NCBI RefSeq assembly: GCF_900156255.1
Contig: NZ_FTMK01000002.1
Span: forward strand, 124,001-188,000
Length of the DNA stretch: 64,000 bases
Source of the DNA: Paracoccus thiocyanatus
Lineage (GTDB): Bacteria; Pseudomonadota; Alphaproteobacteria; Rhodobacterales; Rhodobacteraceae
Direction of reading: 5' to 3'
In this document: one piece after another, positions 1 through 8,055 of the stretch
How the letters are laid out: every line of letters begins with the position of its first letter
How positions within the stretch are numbered: the stretch's first letter is position 1
Program-made: the position numbers and the translations under genes
Notes under the pieces: model-generated
The model's input: the letters and a program-made list of their open reading frames with translations, nothing else
The model's database searches: none
Told to the model about the DNA's origin: nothing

Positions 1-452
1 ATGGTGTGGGTCGCATCGTTTCGATCGAAGAGCAAGAGGTCGCGGGGCTGCGGCTGGAAATGTTCGTGATCTCATTCGAGAAGGACAAGATGACCCTGCG
101 CGTCCCGACCGCACGGGCGACCGAAATCGGCATGCGCGGCCTGTCGACCCCCGACCTGGTCGAACGGGCGCTGGACACGCTTAAGGGCAAGGCTCGCGTC
201 AAGCGCGCGATGTGGTCGCGCCGCGCCCAGGAATACGAGCAAAAGATCAATTCGGGCGACCTGATGTCGATCGCCGAGGTGGTGCGCGACCTGCATCGCA
301 ACGACGACCAGCGCGAGCAGTCCTATTCCGAACGCCAGCTTTACGAAGCGGCGCTGGACCGGCTGACCCGCGAAGTCGCCGCCGTTTCCGGCATGGACGA
401 GGCTGGGGCCCAGAAAAAGGTGGAAACCGTTCTGACCGCGCGCGCCGCCTGA
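1..452 (+). CDS. carD: CarD/CdnL-family transcriptional regulator (5' truncated)
   Basis: The window opens inside this gene. The first complete in-frame codon is at position 3, and the residues read GVGRIVSIEEQEVAG, typical of the N-terminal RNA-polymerase-interacting (RID/Tudor-like) domain of CarD proteins just after the conserved 'YPxHGVG' start. About 20 N-terminal residues are missing. The rest is the usual helical C-terminal DNA-binding domain, rich in Arg, Lys and Glu, with 'MWSRRAQEYEQKI' and 'SIAEVVRDL' matching the family. In alphaproteobacteria CarD/CdnL stabilises open complexes at housekeeping and rRNA promoters. The gene is followed directly by a strong intrinsic terminator. The true start lies outside the window, so a GTG at 6 is not the likely initiation codon. 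Confidence 0.93.
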   Translation, partial: GVGRIVSIEEQEVAGLRLEMFVISFEKDKMTLRVPTARATEIGMRGLSTPDLVERALDTLKGKARVKRAMWSRRAQEYEQKINSGDLMSIAEVVRDLHRNDDQREQSYSERQLYEAALDRLTREVAAVSGMDEAGAQKKVETVLTARAA

Positions 453-474
453 ACCACCTGCCGCCGCAATGACT

Positions 475-499
475 GGGTGCCCGCAGGGGCACCCTTTTT
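475..499 (+). terminator. Rho-independent terminator of carD
   Basis: A perfect 8-bp stem (GGGTGCCC, GGGCACCC) with a 4-nt GCAG loop is followed by five T residues, 22 bases after the carD stop codon. This is a textbook intrinsic terminator on the + strand. Confidence 0.9.
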
Positions 500-570
500 C
501 ATGGCGGCGGGCGCTGATCGTGAAGCGGCGTCGGCCCGCAACGGGGCGGGCAGGGGCCGCCCGCCGCAGT

Positions 571-1956
571 TCATCCCAGCGCCGCCAGGATGCGCGCCCA
601 GCTTCGCGCGCCCTTGGCAAAGCTCGCGAGGTCGTATTTCTCGTTCGGGGAATGGATGCGGTCGTCGTCGCGGGCAAAGCCGATCAGCATGCTGTCCATG
701 CCCAGGATTTCCTTGAAATCCCCGGCAATGGGGATCGAGCCGCCGGCGCCGATATAGGCCGCCTCGCGTCCCCATTCCTGGCTTAGCGCCGCCTTGGCCG
801 CGGCAAAGGCCGGGTCCGCGACATCCATGCGGCTGGCCGGGCTTGCGCCATGGTCGTGGAACTCGACCGTGCAATCGGCGGGCAGGGCGGCGCGGACATG
901 GGCGCGGAACGCCGCGCGGATGCGGGCGGGGTCCTGCGTCCCGGTCAGGCGGAAGCTGACCTTGGCGCGGGCCTCGGCCGGCAGGACGGTCTTGAAGCCT
1001 TCGCCGGTATAGCCGCCGGTGATGCCGTTGATCTCGAATGTGGGGCGGTTCCAGACCATCTCCAGCCCGGTGCGGCCGGTCTCGCCGACCGGATGCTTCA
1101 GCCCGACATGCGACAGGAACCCGGCCGGATCGAAGCCGAGCGCGTCCCAGTCGGCGCGCAATTCCGGCGAAAGGTCCTCGACGCCGTCGTAAAAGCCGGG
1201 CAGGGTCACGCGGCCGCTGGCATCCTTGATGGTGGCAAGCGCGTTGACCAGGATCTGGAGCGGGTTCGCCGCCAGCCCGCCGAAACTGCCCGAATGCAGG
1301 TCGCGGTCGGCGGCGCGGATCACGATCTCCTCGCCGCAAAGCCCGCGCAGCTGGGTGGTGATGGCCGGGCGGCCGTCGGCATAAAGCCCGGTGTCGCAGA
1401 TCAGGGCGATGCCGGCGCGCAGCTCATCGGCATTCTCGCGCAGAAAGGGGCGCAGGCTGGGCGAGCCGGATTCCTCCTCGCCCTCGAACAGCAGCACCAG
1501 GTCGGTGGGCAGCGCGCCATGCACCGCCTTCCAGGCGCGCACCGCCTCGACGAATGTCATAAGCTGGCCCTTGTCGTCCGAAGCGCCGCGGCCGCGGATC
1601 ACCTTGCCCTGGGGCGTGTCCTCGACCTGCGGCTCGAAGGGCGGGCGCTGCCACAGGTCCAGCGGATCGACCGGCTGCACGTCGTAATGGCCGTAAAACA
1701 GCGCCGGCCGCCTGTCCCCCTTGGGCGAATGGGCAACGACCATCGGGTGGCCGGGCGTGTCCCGGACCGATGCCTGGAAGCCCAGCGACACCAGTTCCGC
1801 GCAAAGCCAGTCCGCGGCCCGCCGCACCTCGGCCGCATAGGCCGGGTCGGTCGAAACCGAGGGGATGCGCAGGAATTCCATCAGCCGGTCCAGCGCGTCC
1901 GGCAGCCCTTCGTCCAGCGTTGCAAGCACTTCGCCAAGTCTGGATTGATCGGTCAT
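571..1956 (-). CDS. M20 family metallopeptidase (dipeptidase)
   Basis: A 461-residue M20/M28-type di-zinc peptidase. Visible metal-site motifs are GHYDVQ (His90, Asp92), the bridging Asp in RGASDDKG (about 127) and the catalytic/metal Glu pair in EGEEESGS (about 160-162). A dimerisation (lid) domain lies in the middle third. Family members cleave dipeptides or acylated amino acids in the cytosol; the substrate is not predictable here. The ATG at 1956 is chosen because AGGAAAGGTTAAGG sits just upstream and the family N-terminus (two helices, then IPSVSTDP) begins there, although the frame stays open further upstream. It is divergent from hemA, and the shared 169-bp region holds an FNR-type box and an inverted repeat. 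Confidence 0.92.
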   Translation of the reverse strand: MTDQSRLGEVLATLDEGLPDALDRLMEFLRIPSVSTDPAYAAEVRRAADWLCAELVSLGFQASVRDTPGHPMVVAHSPKGDRRPALFYGHYDVQPVDPLDLWQRPPFEPQVEDTPQGKVIRGRGASDDKGQLMTFVEAVRAWKAVHGALPTDLVLLFEGEEESGSPSLRPFLRENADELRAGIALICDTGLYADGRPAITTQLRGLCGEEIVIRAADRDLHSGSFGGLAANPLQILVNALATIKDASGRVTLPGFYDGVEDLSPELRADWDALGFDPAGFLSHVGLKHPVGETGRTGLEMVWNRPTFEINGITGGYTGEGFKTVLPAEARAKVSFRLTGTQDPARIRAAFRAHVRAALPADCTVEFHDHGASPASRMDVADPAFAAAKAALSQEWGREAAYIGAGGSIPIAGDFKEILGMDSMLIGFARDDDRIHSPNEKYDLASFAKGARSWARILAALG

Positions 1957-1982
1957 CCTTAACCTTTCCTGATTGATTTTAT

Positions 1983-2041
1983 CAGAGAAAATGCGGCCTT
2001 CTTTGGTCTGGGTGCGACATTTTAACGCTGTATTTTCTCTG
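1983..2041. repeat. 10-bp perfect inverted repeat upstream of hemA
   Basis: CAGAGAAAAT at 1983-1992 is repeated as its exact reverse complement ATTTTCTCTG at 2032-2041, separated by 39 bases. It lies in the divergent M20-peptidase/hemA control region, immediately before the FNR-type box. It could be a pair of operator half-sites or a long-loop hairpin in the peptidase leader RNA; the sequence does not decide which. Confidence 0.55.
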
Positions 2042-2043
2042 GC

Positions 2044-2057
2044 TTGATGCGTATCAA
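2044..2057. promoter_or_regulatory. FNR/FnrP-type box upstream of hemA
   Basis: TTGAT-GCGT-ATCAA is a perfect 14-bp match to the FNR consensus TTGAT-N4-ATCAA. Its centre lies about 75 bp before the hemA ATG, so a class II position (-41.5) would place the transcript start near 2092. In Rhodobacter sphaeroides hemA is activated by the FNR homologue FnrL, and Paracoccus encodes FnrP, so oxygen-responsive control of haem synthesis is the natural reading. The box could also act on the divergent M20 peptidase gene. Confidence 0.8.
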
Positions 2058-2125
2058 GGTGGGACCCGCGGGATCGCACAATGATCCCCCAAGCGAGCAA
2101 GTTCAAGCAAGGCAAGGGATCTGTG

Positions 2126-3355
2126 ATGGACTATTCAGCCGCCCTCGATCAGGCCATCGGCAAGCTGCACGAAGAAGGGCGCTATCGCACCTTCATCGAC
2201 ATCGAACGCCGCAACGGGGCCTTTCCGCAGGCGATCTGGACCCGGCCCGATGGCAGCGAAAGCGAGATCACCGTTTGGTGCGGCAACGACTATCTGGGCA
2301 TGGGACAGCATCCGGTGGTGCTGGCGGCGATGCACGAGGCGCTGGATTCCACCGGCGCCGGTTCGGGCGGGACGCGCAACATCTCGGGCACCACGATCTA
2401 TCACAAGCGGCTGGAAACCGAACTGGCCGACCTGCACGGGAAAGAAGCCGCGCTGGTCTTTTCCAGCGCCTATATCGCCAATGACGCGACGCTTTCCACG
2501 CTGCGCAAGCTGTTCCCCGGCCTGATCATCTATTCCGACGCGCTGAACCACGCCTCGATGATCGAGGGGATCAAGCGTTTCGACGGCGCCAAGCGCATCT
2601 TCCGCCACAACGACCTGGCGCATCTGCGCGAATTGCTGGAAGCCGACGATCCCGACGCGCCCAAGCTGATCGCCTTTGAATCGATCTACTCCATGGATGG
2701 GGATTTCGGCCCCATCGCGGCGATCTGCGACCTGGCCGATGAATTCAACGCCCTGACCTATCTGGACGAGGTGCATGCCGTCGGCATGTATGGTCCCCGC
2801 GGCGGCGGCGTCGCCGAACGCGACGGGCTGATGGGCCGCATCGACATCTTCAACGGCACGCTGGGCAAGGCCTTCGGCGTCTTCGGCGGCTATATCGCCG
2901 CCTCGGCCAAGATGGTCGACGCCATCCGCTCTTACGCGCCCGGTTTCATCTTCACCACCTCGCTGCCGCCGGCGGTGGCGGCCGGCGCCGCGGCCTCGAT
3001 CGCCTTTCTCAAGACGGCCGAGGGGCAATTGCTGCGCGACCAGCAGCAGTTGAACGCCCGCATCCTCAAGATGCGGCTGCGCGGGCTGGGCATGCCGATC
3101 ATGGACCATGGCAGCCATATCGTGCCGGTGCATGTCGGCAACCCGATCCATTGCAAGGCGCTGTCGGACATGCTGCTGGCCGATTTCGGCATCTATGTGC
3201 AGCCGATCAACTTCCCGACCGTGCCGCGCGGCACCGAAAGGCTGCGTTTCACCCCCTCGCCGGTGCATGATCCCAAGCAGATCGACCTTCTGGTGCGGGC
3301 GATGGACAACCTTTGGTCGCAGTGCAAACTGAACCGTTCAACTTCTGCCGCGTGA
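2126..3355 (+). CDS. hemA: 5-aminolevulinate synthase
   Basis: A 409-residue PLP enzyme that condenses glycine and succinyl-CoA to 5-aminolevulinate (Shemin pathway), the first step of tetrapyrrole synthesis in alphaproteobacteria. It starts [21 protein letters not shown]. The glycine-rich region ([11 protein letters not shown]), the Asp of LDEVHAVG and the PLP-binding Lys248 in TLGKAFG are all in place, and the length equals that of known Paracoccus and Rhodobacter HemA. The ATG at 2126 follows AAGGGAT; upstream in-frame codons are unlikely to be used. Transcription is probably oxygen-regulated through the box at 2044-2057. The gene is monocistronic, with a dyad across the stop codon. Confidence 0.97.
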   Translation: MDYSAALDQAIGKLHEEGRYRTFIDIERRNGAFPQAIWTRPDGSESEITVWCGNDYLGMGQHPVVLAAMHEALDSTGAGSGGTRNISGTTIYHKRLETELADLHGKEAALVFSSAYIANDATLSTLRKLFPGLIIYSDALNHASMIEGIKRFDGAKRIFRHNDLAHLRELLEADDPDAPKLIAFESIYSMDGDFGPIAAICDLADEFNALTYLDEVHAVGMYGPRGGGVAERDGLMGRIDIFNGTLGKAFGVFGGYIAASAKMVDAIRSYAPGFIFTTSLPPAVAAGAAASIAFLKTAEGQLLRDQQQLNARILKMRLRGLGMPIMDHGSHIVPVHVGNPIHCKALSDMLLADFGIYVQPINFPTVPRGTERLRFTPSPVHDPKQIDLLVRAMDNLWSQCKLNRSTSAA

Positions 3356-3361
3356 ACGGTT
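3332..3361 (+). terminator. Inverted repeat across the hemA stop codon
   Basis: AACCGTTCA (3332-3340) and TGAACGGTT (3353-3361) form a perfect 9-bp stem with a 12-nt loop. The right arm contains the hemA TGA. No T tract follows, so this is at best a weak terminator or an mRNA 3'-end stabiliser. Confidence 0.35.
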
Positions 3362-3461
3362 TCGGGGTGAAGACCTCTCGCGCCCGTGATAACCTTGCTT
3401 TAATCAAGTTCTGAGAGTCTTCCGATTCGGGGGGCACGCAGCAAAGAATGGGGCAGGCGCA

Positions 3462-4688
3462 ATGATCGGGCTAAGGGGGAATCCCCCGTCCAATGGCCAT
3501 GAGGAGCCGGCGGCGTTGCCGCCCGGTTTCGACGATCCAGATATTCGTCTCGGTGATCTGATGCGGGGCGAGCGGGCGACGCTGGGCAAGTCGCTGCTGG
3601 ACGTCCAGCGCGAATTGCGCATCCGCGCCTCTTATGTCGCCGCGATCGAGAATTGCGACATTTCCGCCTTCGACACGCCCAGCTTCATCGCCGGCTATGT
3701 GCGGTCCTATGCCCGCTATCTGGGCATGGATGCGGAATGGACCTTTCGCCGCTTCTGCCAGGAATCCGGCTTCCAGCCCACCCATGGCATGGCGCCCTCG
3801 GCCGCGGGGCCCAAGCCGCAACGCCGGCCCTCGGACCCGGCCGAGGCGCTGGCCAACCCGCATCCGATCTTCCTGCCGCGGCAGGAAAGCGTCTGGAGCT
3901 CGATCGAGCCGCGCGCCATCGGCTCGCTGCTGGTGATGGCGGTTCTTGCCTGCGGGCTGGGCTATGGCGGCTGGGCCGTGCTGCAAGAGGTGCAAAAGGT
4001 CAACCTGACGCCCGGCGAACAGGCGCCCGGCGTGATCGCCGCCCTTGACCCGGTGCAAGAGGCGGCGGCACCCGAAACCGTGGATTCGGCCCAGGTCAAC
4101 CTGCCCCGTCCCGAAGGGCTGGACCGTACCTATCGCCCGCAGGCGCTGGAAGTTCCCGTCCTGATCGCGCGGGACGGGCCGATCGCCGCCATAGATCCGG
4201 GGCTGAACGCGCCTGCCATGCAGCCGGAACAGGCCGAACCCGCCATCCGCACAGCCCAAGGCCCGGCCCAGGATCGGGTCTATGGTCCGCAGATGCCGCC
4301 GGAACAGGCTGCGGTGCGCACCGTGGCCCCCGACGCCCCCGAGGTCGAGATATTGGCCGCCCGCCCGGCCTGGGTGCGGGTGACTGCGGCCGACGGCACG
4401 GTGCTGCTGGAAAAGACCATGGATGCCGGCGAACGCTTCGCGCTGCCCAAGCTGGAGGCGCCGCCGGTGCTGCGCGCGGGCAATTCCGGCGCGGTCTATT
4501 TCGCGGTGAACGGCCGCACCTATGGCCCGGCTGCGCCCGGCGCCAAGGTGGTGAAGAATGTGGAACTGTCGCCGACCGCCCTGACCGCGCAATACGTCTT
4601 TGCCGATCTTAGCAAGGATCCGCAGCTCGCCGAGATGATGGCCCTCGCCTCGGCCGAGCCGGCCGAGCAGGCTTCGGCGCAAGACTAG
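3462..4688 (+). CDS. RodZ-like helix-turn-helix membrane protein (DUF4115)
   Basis: 408 residues with RodZ architecture. An N-terminal Cro/RodZ-type HTH (about residues 27-95, with LGKSLLDVQRELRIRASYV and FIAGYVRSYARYLGMD) is followed by one transmembrane helix (about 152-174), a Pro/Ala/Gln-rich periplasmic linker, and a C-terminal DUF4115 beta domain (about 290-370, 'RVTAADGTVLLEKTMDAGE'). RodZ links MreB filaments to the cell-wall elongation machinery. A RodZ-like gene directly upstream of ispG is a common bacterial arrangement and supports the call. The leader has only a weak ribosome binding site (GGGGCAGG). Confidence 0.85.
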   Translation: MIGLRGNPPSNGHEEPAALPPGFDDPDIRLGDLMRGERATLGKSLLDVQRELRIRASYVAAIENCDISAFDTPSFIAGYVRSYARYLGMDAEWTFRRFCQESGFQPTHGMAPSAAGPKPQRRPSDPAEALANPHPIFLPRQESVWSSIEPRAIGSLLVMAVLACGLGYGGWAVLQEVQKVNLTPGEQAPGVIAALDPVQEAAAPETVDSAQVNLPRPEGLDRTYRPQALEVPVLIARDGPIAAIDPGLNAPAMQPEQAEPAIRTAQGPAQDRVYGPQMPPEQAAVRTVAPDAPEVEILAARPAWVRVTAADGTVLLEKTMDAGERFALPKLEAPPVLRAGNSGAVYFAVNGRTYGPAAPGAKVVKNVELSPTALTAQYVFADLSKDPQLAEMMALASAEPAEQASAQD

Positions 4689-4816
4689 GCGCCGCGATCC
4701 GCTGGTCACGGCTGCGGCATCGCGCGGCCCGATGACCGCGGCGCGGCTTGCCCGCCGGGCCACATCGGCCTATCTCTGGCGAAGAATCCGCACCCGGCGC
4801 AGGAAAAGGCCAGCCC

Positions 4817-5941
4817 ATGACGCATAATCCGATCCGCCCCTGGCGCAATATCGACCGGCGCAAGTCGCGCCGGATCATGGTCGGGAACGTTCCGGTCGGA
4901 GGCGATGCGCCGATCAGCGTGCAGACCATGACCAATACCGACAGCTCCGACGTGCGCGCGACGCTGGACCAGATCATCCGCGCCGCCGATGTCGGGGCCG
5001 ATATCGTGCGCGTCTCGACCCCGGACGAGGCATCGACCCGCGCCCTGAAGGAAATCTGCCGCGAAAGCCCGGTGCCGATCGTGGCCGACATCCATTTCCA
5101 CTATCGCCGCGCCATCGAGGCGGCCGAGGCAGGCGCGGCCTGCCTGCGCATCAACCCCGGCAATATCGGCGATGCCGTCCGCGTGCGCGAGGTGATCCGC
5201 GCCGCCCGCGACCACGGCTGCTCGATCCGCATCGGCGTGAACGCCGGCAGCCTGGAACGCCACCTGCTGGAGAAATACGGCGAACCCTGCCCGGATGCGA
5301 TGGTGGAATCCGGTCTCGACCACATCAGGATCTTGCAGGACAACGACTTCCACGAATTCAAGATCAGCGTAAAGGCCAGCGACGTCTTCCTGGCCGCCGC
5401 CGCCTATCAGCAATTGGCCGAGGCGACGGACGCGCCGATCCACCTGGGCATCACCGAGGCGGGCGGGCTGATGTCGGGCACGGTGAAATCCGCCATCGGC
5501 CTGGGCAACCTCTTGTGGATGGGCATCGGCGACACGATCCGCGTCAGCCTGTCCGCCGACCCGGTCGAAGAGGTCAAGGTCGGCTTCGAGATCCTGAAAT
5601 CGCTGGGCCTGCGCACCCGCGGCGTGCAGATCATCTCTTGCCCCAGTTGCGCGCGCCAGGGCTTCGACGTGATCAAGACGGTCGAGATCCTGGAAAAGCG
5701 CCTGGAACACATCAAGACCCCGATGAGCCTGTCGATCATCGGCTGCGTGGTGAACGGGCCGGGCGAGGCGCTGATGACCGATATCGGCTTTACCGGCGGC
5801 GGCGCGGGGGCGGGCATGGTCTATCTGGCCGGCAAGCAGAACCACAAGATGACCAATGACCAGATGGTCGACCATATCGTCGAGCTGGTCGAAAAGCGCG
5901 CCGCCGAGATCGAGGCCGCGCCACCCGCCGCCGCCGAATAG
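4817..5941 (+). CDS. ispG: 4-hydroxy-3-methylbut-2-en-1-yl diphosphate synthase (flavodoxin)
   Basis: A 374-residue IspG/GcpE, which reductively converts methylerythritol cyclodiphosphate to HMBPP in the MEP isoprenoid pathway. The N-terminal TIM barrel contains [12 protein letters not shown]. The C-terminal [4Fe-4S] domain shows the cluster cysteines C275-P-S-C278 and C310, with the cluster-ligating Glu317 in NGPGE. The ATG at 4817 is preceded by AGGAAAAGG, and the conserved '[23 protein letters not shown]' starts straight after it. It lies 128 bp downstream of the RodZ-like gene on the same strand and is probably co-transcribed with it. Confidence 0.97.
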   Translation: MTHNPIRPWRNIDRRKSRRIMVGNVPVGGDAPISVQTMTNTDSSDVRATLDQIIRAADVGADIVRVSTPDEASTRALKEICRESPVPIVADIHFHYRRAIEAAEAGAACLRINPGNIGDAVRVREVIRAARDHGCSIRIGVNAGSLERHLLEKYGEPCPDAMVESGLDHIRILQDNDFHEFKISVKASDVFLAAAAYQQLAEATDAPIHLGITEAGGLMSGTVKSAIGLGNLLWMGIGDTIRVSLSADPVEEVKVGFEILKSLGLRTRGVQIISCPSCARQGFDVIKTVEILEKRLEHIKTPMSLSIIGCVVNGPGEALMTDIGFTGGGAGAGMVYLAGKQNHKMTNDQMVDHIVELVEKRAAEIEAAPPAAAE

Positions 5942-5945
5942 CGCA

Positions 5946-5968
5946 AGGGCGGCCCGATGCGCCGCCCT
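5946..5968 (+). terminator. Hairpin downstream of ispG
   Basis: AGGGCGGC (5946-5953) and GCCGCCCT (5961-5968) pair perfectly around a 7-nt loop a few bases after the ispG stop, between convergent ispG and the DsbA-like gene. There is no real T run, so termination is plausible but not certain; it could serve both strands. Confidence 0.45.
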
Positions 5969-5978
5969 CTGCCATTCA

Positions 5979-5995
5979 CCGTTTTCCAAATACTC
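5979..5995 (-). repeat. Copy of the GAGTATTTGGAAAACGG intergenic repeat core
   Basis: Read on the - strand this is GAGTATTTGGAAAACGG. It matches the core found before fabG (34530-34546) exactly and the cbbX copy (52764-52780) with one mismatch. Here it lies between two convergent genes and does not precede a start codon. Confidence 0.65.
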
Positions 5996-6030
5996 ACGCC
6001 GCCCGCGCAACCCGCCCAGGCGGCAAAGCC

Positions 6031-6783
6031 TCAGCCCTCGGCCTTGGCCGCTCGCGCGCGGGCGATGGTGCTTTCCAGCCCCTCGGCGGGCATGCCGCGC
6101 AGCATCTCGCCCTCGATGATGAAGGTTGGCGTGCCCATGACGCGCATCTGCTCGGCCAATTGGTGGTTCTTGCGCAGCACCGCCGACACCTCTTCGGTAT
6201 TCATCCGGTTCAGGACCGCCTGGCTGTCCAGGCCAAGCTGGCCGGCCATTTCCGTCAGGCTTTCCAGGTTCACCGGCCCGCGCGACTGCATCAGCGCGTC
6301 ATGCGCCTTTTTATAGGCATCGGGTCCCGCCTCTTGCTGGACCGCGATGGCAAAGCGCGCGGCCATGTCGCTTTCCTGGGTCAGGATGGGGAACTCCTTG
6401 ACGATCCACCGGATATTGCCGTCGCTTTCGATCAGATCCTGCACATCCGGGCTGATCCGCTTGCAGACGCCGCAGCGGTAATCGACGAATTCGACCAGGG
6501 TCACGTCGCCTTCGGGATTGCCGCCGATCCAGCTATGGCCGTCGTTGAAGATGGCGTCCCTGTTGTTTTCGACCAGCAACTGGTCGTTCTTGGCCTCGTC
6601 GGCCATCCGCCGCTCTTCCAGGACGTTGATCGATTCGATCAGCACGTCGGGATTTTCCATCAGGTAATCGCGCACCGCCTCGCCGAAGGCGGCCTTTTCG
6701 GCCGCGCTCATATTCGCGGGGTCAAAGGCCAGGGCGGGCAGGGCGGTCGCGGCAAGCAGCGCGGCGGTCAAAACAGCTTTCAT
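6031..6783 (-). CDS. DsbA-family periplasmic thiol-disulfide protein
   Basis: 250 residues with a cleavable signal peptide (MKAVLTAALLAATALPALA), an N-terminal helical extension and a thioredoxin fold. The redox motif is C104-G-V-C107 in FVDYRCGVCKR, and the cis-Pro loop is visible as MGTPTFI near the C-terminus. It resembles the DsbA/BdbD-like proteins common in Rhodobacteraceae, which oxidise or isomerise periplasmic disulfides. The ATG at 6783 is preceded by AGGA at suitable spacing; a TTG two codons earlier is less likely. The gene is divergent from the aminotransferase gene. Its redox partner is not in the window. Confidence 0.9.
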   Translation of the reverse strand: MKAVLTAALLAATALPALAFDPANMSAAEKAAFGEAVRDYLMENPDVLIESINVLEERRMADEAKNDQLLVENNRDAIFNDGHSWIGGNPEGDVTLVEFVDYRCGVCKRISPDVQDLIESDGNIRWIVKEFPILTQESDMAARFAIAVQQEAGPDAYKKAHDALMQSRGPVNLESLTEMAGQLGLDSQAVLNRMNTEEVSAVLRKNHQLAEQMRVMGTPTFIIEGEMLRGMPAEGLESTIARARAAKAEG

Positions 6784-6862
6784 CGGCAATCCTCTCCAGG
6801 TCCCGACAATTTGACCGCTTGCACAGGGCGTTGCAAGCCGTCGGCCGGGGCATCACGCGGGC

Positions 6863-6891
6863 TTGACCGGGCGGTCCGCAGGCCCGATACC
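6863..6891 (+). promoter_or_regulatory. Possible sigma-70 promoter of the aminotransferase gene
   Basis: TTGACC (6863-6868) is followed after 17 bases by GATACC (6886-6891). The -35 is good and the -10 poor. It sits about 20 bp before the ribosome binding site of the aminotransferase gene. Confidence 0.3.
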
Positions 6892-6909
6892 CGGCCAAAA
6901 CCACGAGGC

Positions 6910-8055
6910 ATGGCCGACATGAGACAATCCCGCCGCGGGCAGGTCGATCCCTTTATCGTCATGGATGTGATGGAAGCCGCCCGCAAGGCCGAGGCTGAGG
7001 GCCGGCGCATCATCCATATGGAGGTCGGCCAGCCCTCGACCCCGGCACCCCAGGCTGCGCGCCGGGCGCTGGCGGCGGCGCTGGACCGGCCGCTGGGCTA
7101 TACGGTCGCGCTTGGCCTGCCGGAACTGCGCCGGGGCATCGCCGGGCTTTACAAGCGCTGGTATGGGCTGGACCTCGACCCGGCGCGGGTGGTGGTGACG
7201 CCGGGTTCCTCGGGGGCTTTCATCCTGGCCTTTTCGGCGCTTTTCGACGCGGGCGAGCGGGTGGCCTTGGGCGAGCCGGGCTATCCCAGCTATCGCCAGA
7301 TCCTGCGCGCCATGTCGCTGACGCCGGTGGGCATCCCGACCCGGCCCCAGGATCGCTATCAGCCGCGCCCCGACGACCTGCCGACGGATGCGCAGGGGCT
7401 GATCCTGGCCTCGCCCGGCAACCCGTCGGGCACCGTTCTGCGGCGCGAGGAACTGGCGGCGCTGACCGCGCGGGCGGCGGAACTGGGCATGAACGTGATC
7501 TCGGACGAGATCTATCACGGGCTGGATTACGGCGCGGGCTTCCATTCCGCGCTGGAGGTGACGGACGAGGTCTTTGTCATCAACAGCTTCTCGAAATATT
7601 TCAGCATGACCGGCTGGCGCGTAGGCTGGATGGTGGTGCCCGACGGCATGATCCGCACCGTCGAGCGCATCGCCCAGAACATGTTCATCTGCCCGCCCCA
7701 TGCCAGCCAGGTCGCGGCGCTTGCGGCGCTGGATTGCGTCGACGAGGCCGAGGCGAACCTGGCGGTCTATGCCGAAAACCGCCGGCTGATGCTGGAACGC
7801 CTGCCGCAGATGGGCTTTGACCGCATCGCCCCGCCCGAAGGGGCGTTCTACATCTATGCCGATGTGTCGGGCCTGACGACGGACAGCCTAAGCTTTGCCG
7901 CGGAAATCCTTGAAAAGGCGGGGGTGGCGGTGACGCCGGGCCTGGATTTCGACCCGCATCGCGGCGCGCGCACCCTGCGCTTCAGCTATGCGGCCGCGAC
8001 GGCCGAGATCGCCGAGGGGCTGGACCGGCTCGCGGCCTTCATGGCGGCGCGATGA
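6910..8055 (+). CDS. Class I/II pyridoxal-phosphate aminotransferase
   Basis: A fold-type I PLP aminotransferase of 381 residues. Motifs include the N-terminal 'MEVGQPSTPAP', PGSSGAF for phosphate binding, ASPGNPSGT, the Asp of SDEIYHGL, the PLP Lys (about 229) in NSFSKYFSMTGWRVGW, and the substrate Arg in TLRFSYA. The substrate is not clear; these enzymes act on aspartate, aromatic or other amino acids. The only GAGG is at 6905-6908, which suits an ATG at 6919 better than the ATG at 6910, so the protein may begin at MRQSRRGQVDPF. Its stop overlaps the amidase start (ATGA), so the two are translationally coupled. Confidence 0.92.
   Translation: MADMRQSRRGQVDPFIVMDVMEAARKAEAEGRRIIHMEVGQPSTPAPQAARRALAAALDRPLGYTVALGLPELRRGIAGLYKRWYGLDLDPARVVVTPGSSGAFILAFSALFDAGERVALGEPGYPSYRQILRAMSLTPVGIPTRPQDRYQPRPDDLPTDAQGLILASPGNPSGTVLRREELAALTARAAELGMNVISDEIYHGLDYGAGFHSALEVTDEVFVINSFSKYFSMTGWRVGWMVVPDGMIRTVERIAQNMFICPPHASQVAALAALDCVDEAEANLAVYAENRRLMLERLPQMGFDRIAPPEGAFYIYADVSGLTTDSLSFAAEILEKAGVAVTPGLDFDPHRGARTLRFSYAAATAEIAEGLDRLAAFMAAR

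Noticed and set aside
850..1962. A 370-codon open frame on the + strand opposite the M20 peptidase
   Set aside because: It is the antisense shadow of a clear M20 gene, has no recognisable motif and no ribosome binding site.
1973..1985. FNR-like TTGAT...ATCAG close to the M20 peptidase start
   Set aside because: Spacing is 3 bases and the right half is imperfect; the nearby 2044-2057 site is the perfect one.
3395..3407. FNR-like TTGCT...ATCAA upstream of the RodZ-like gene
   Set aside because: The half-sites are 3 rather than 4 bases apart and the left one has a mismatch, so it does not fit the 14-bp FNR site.
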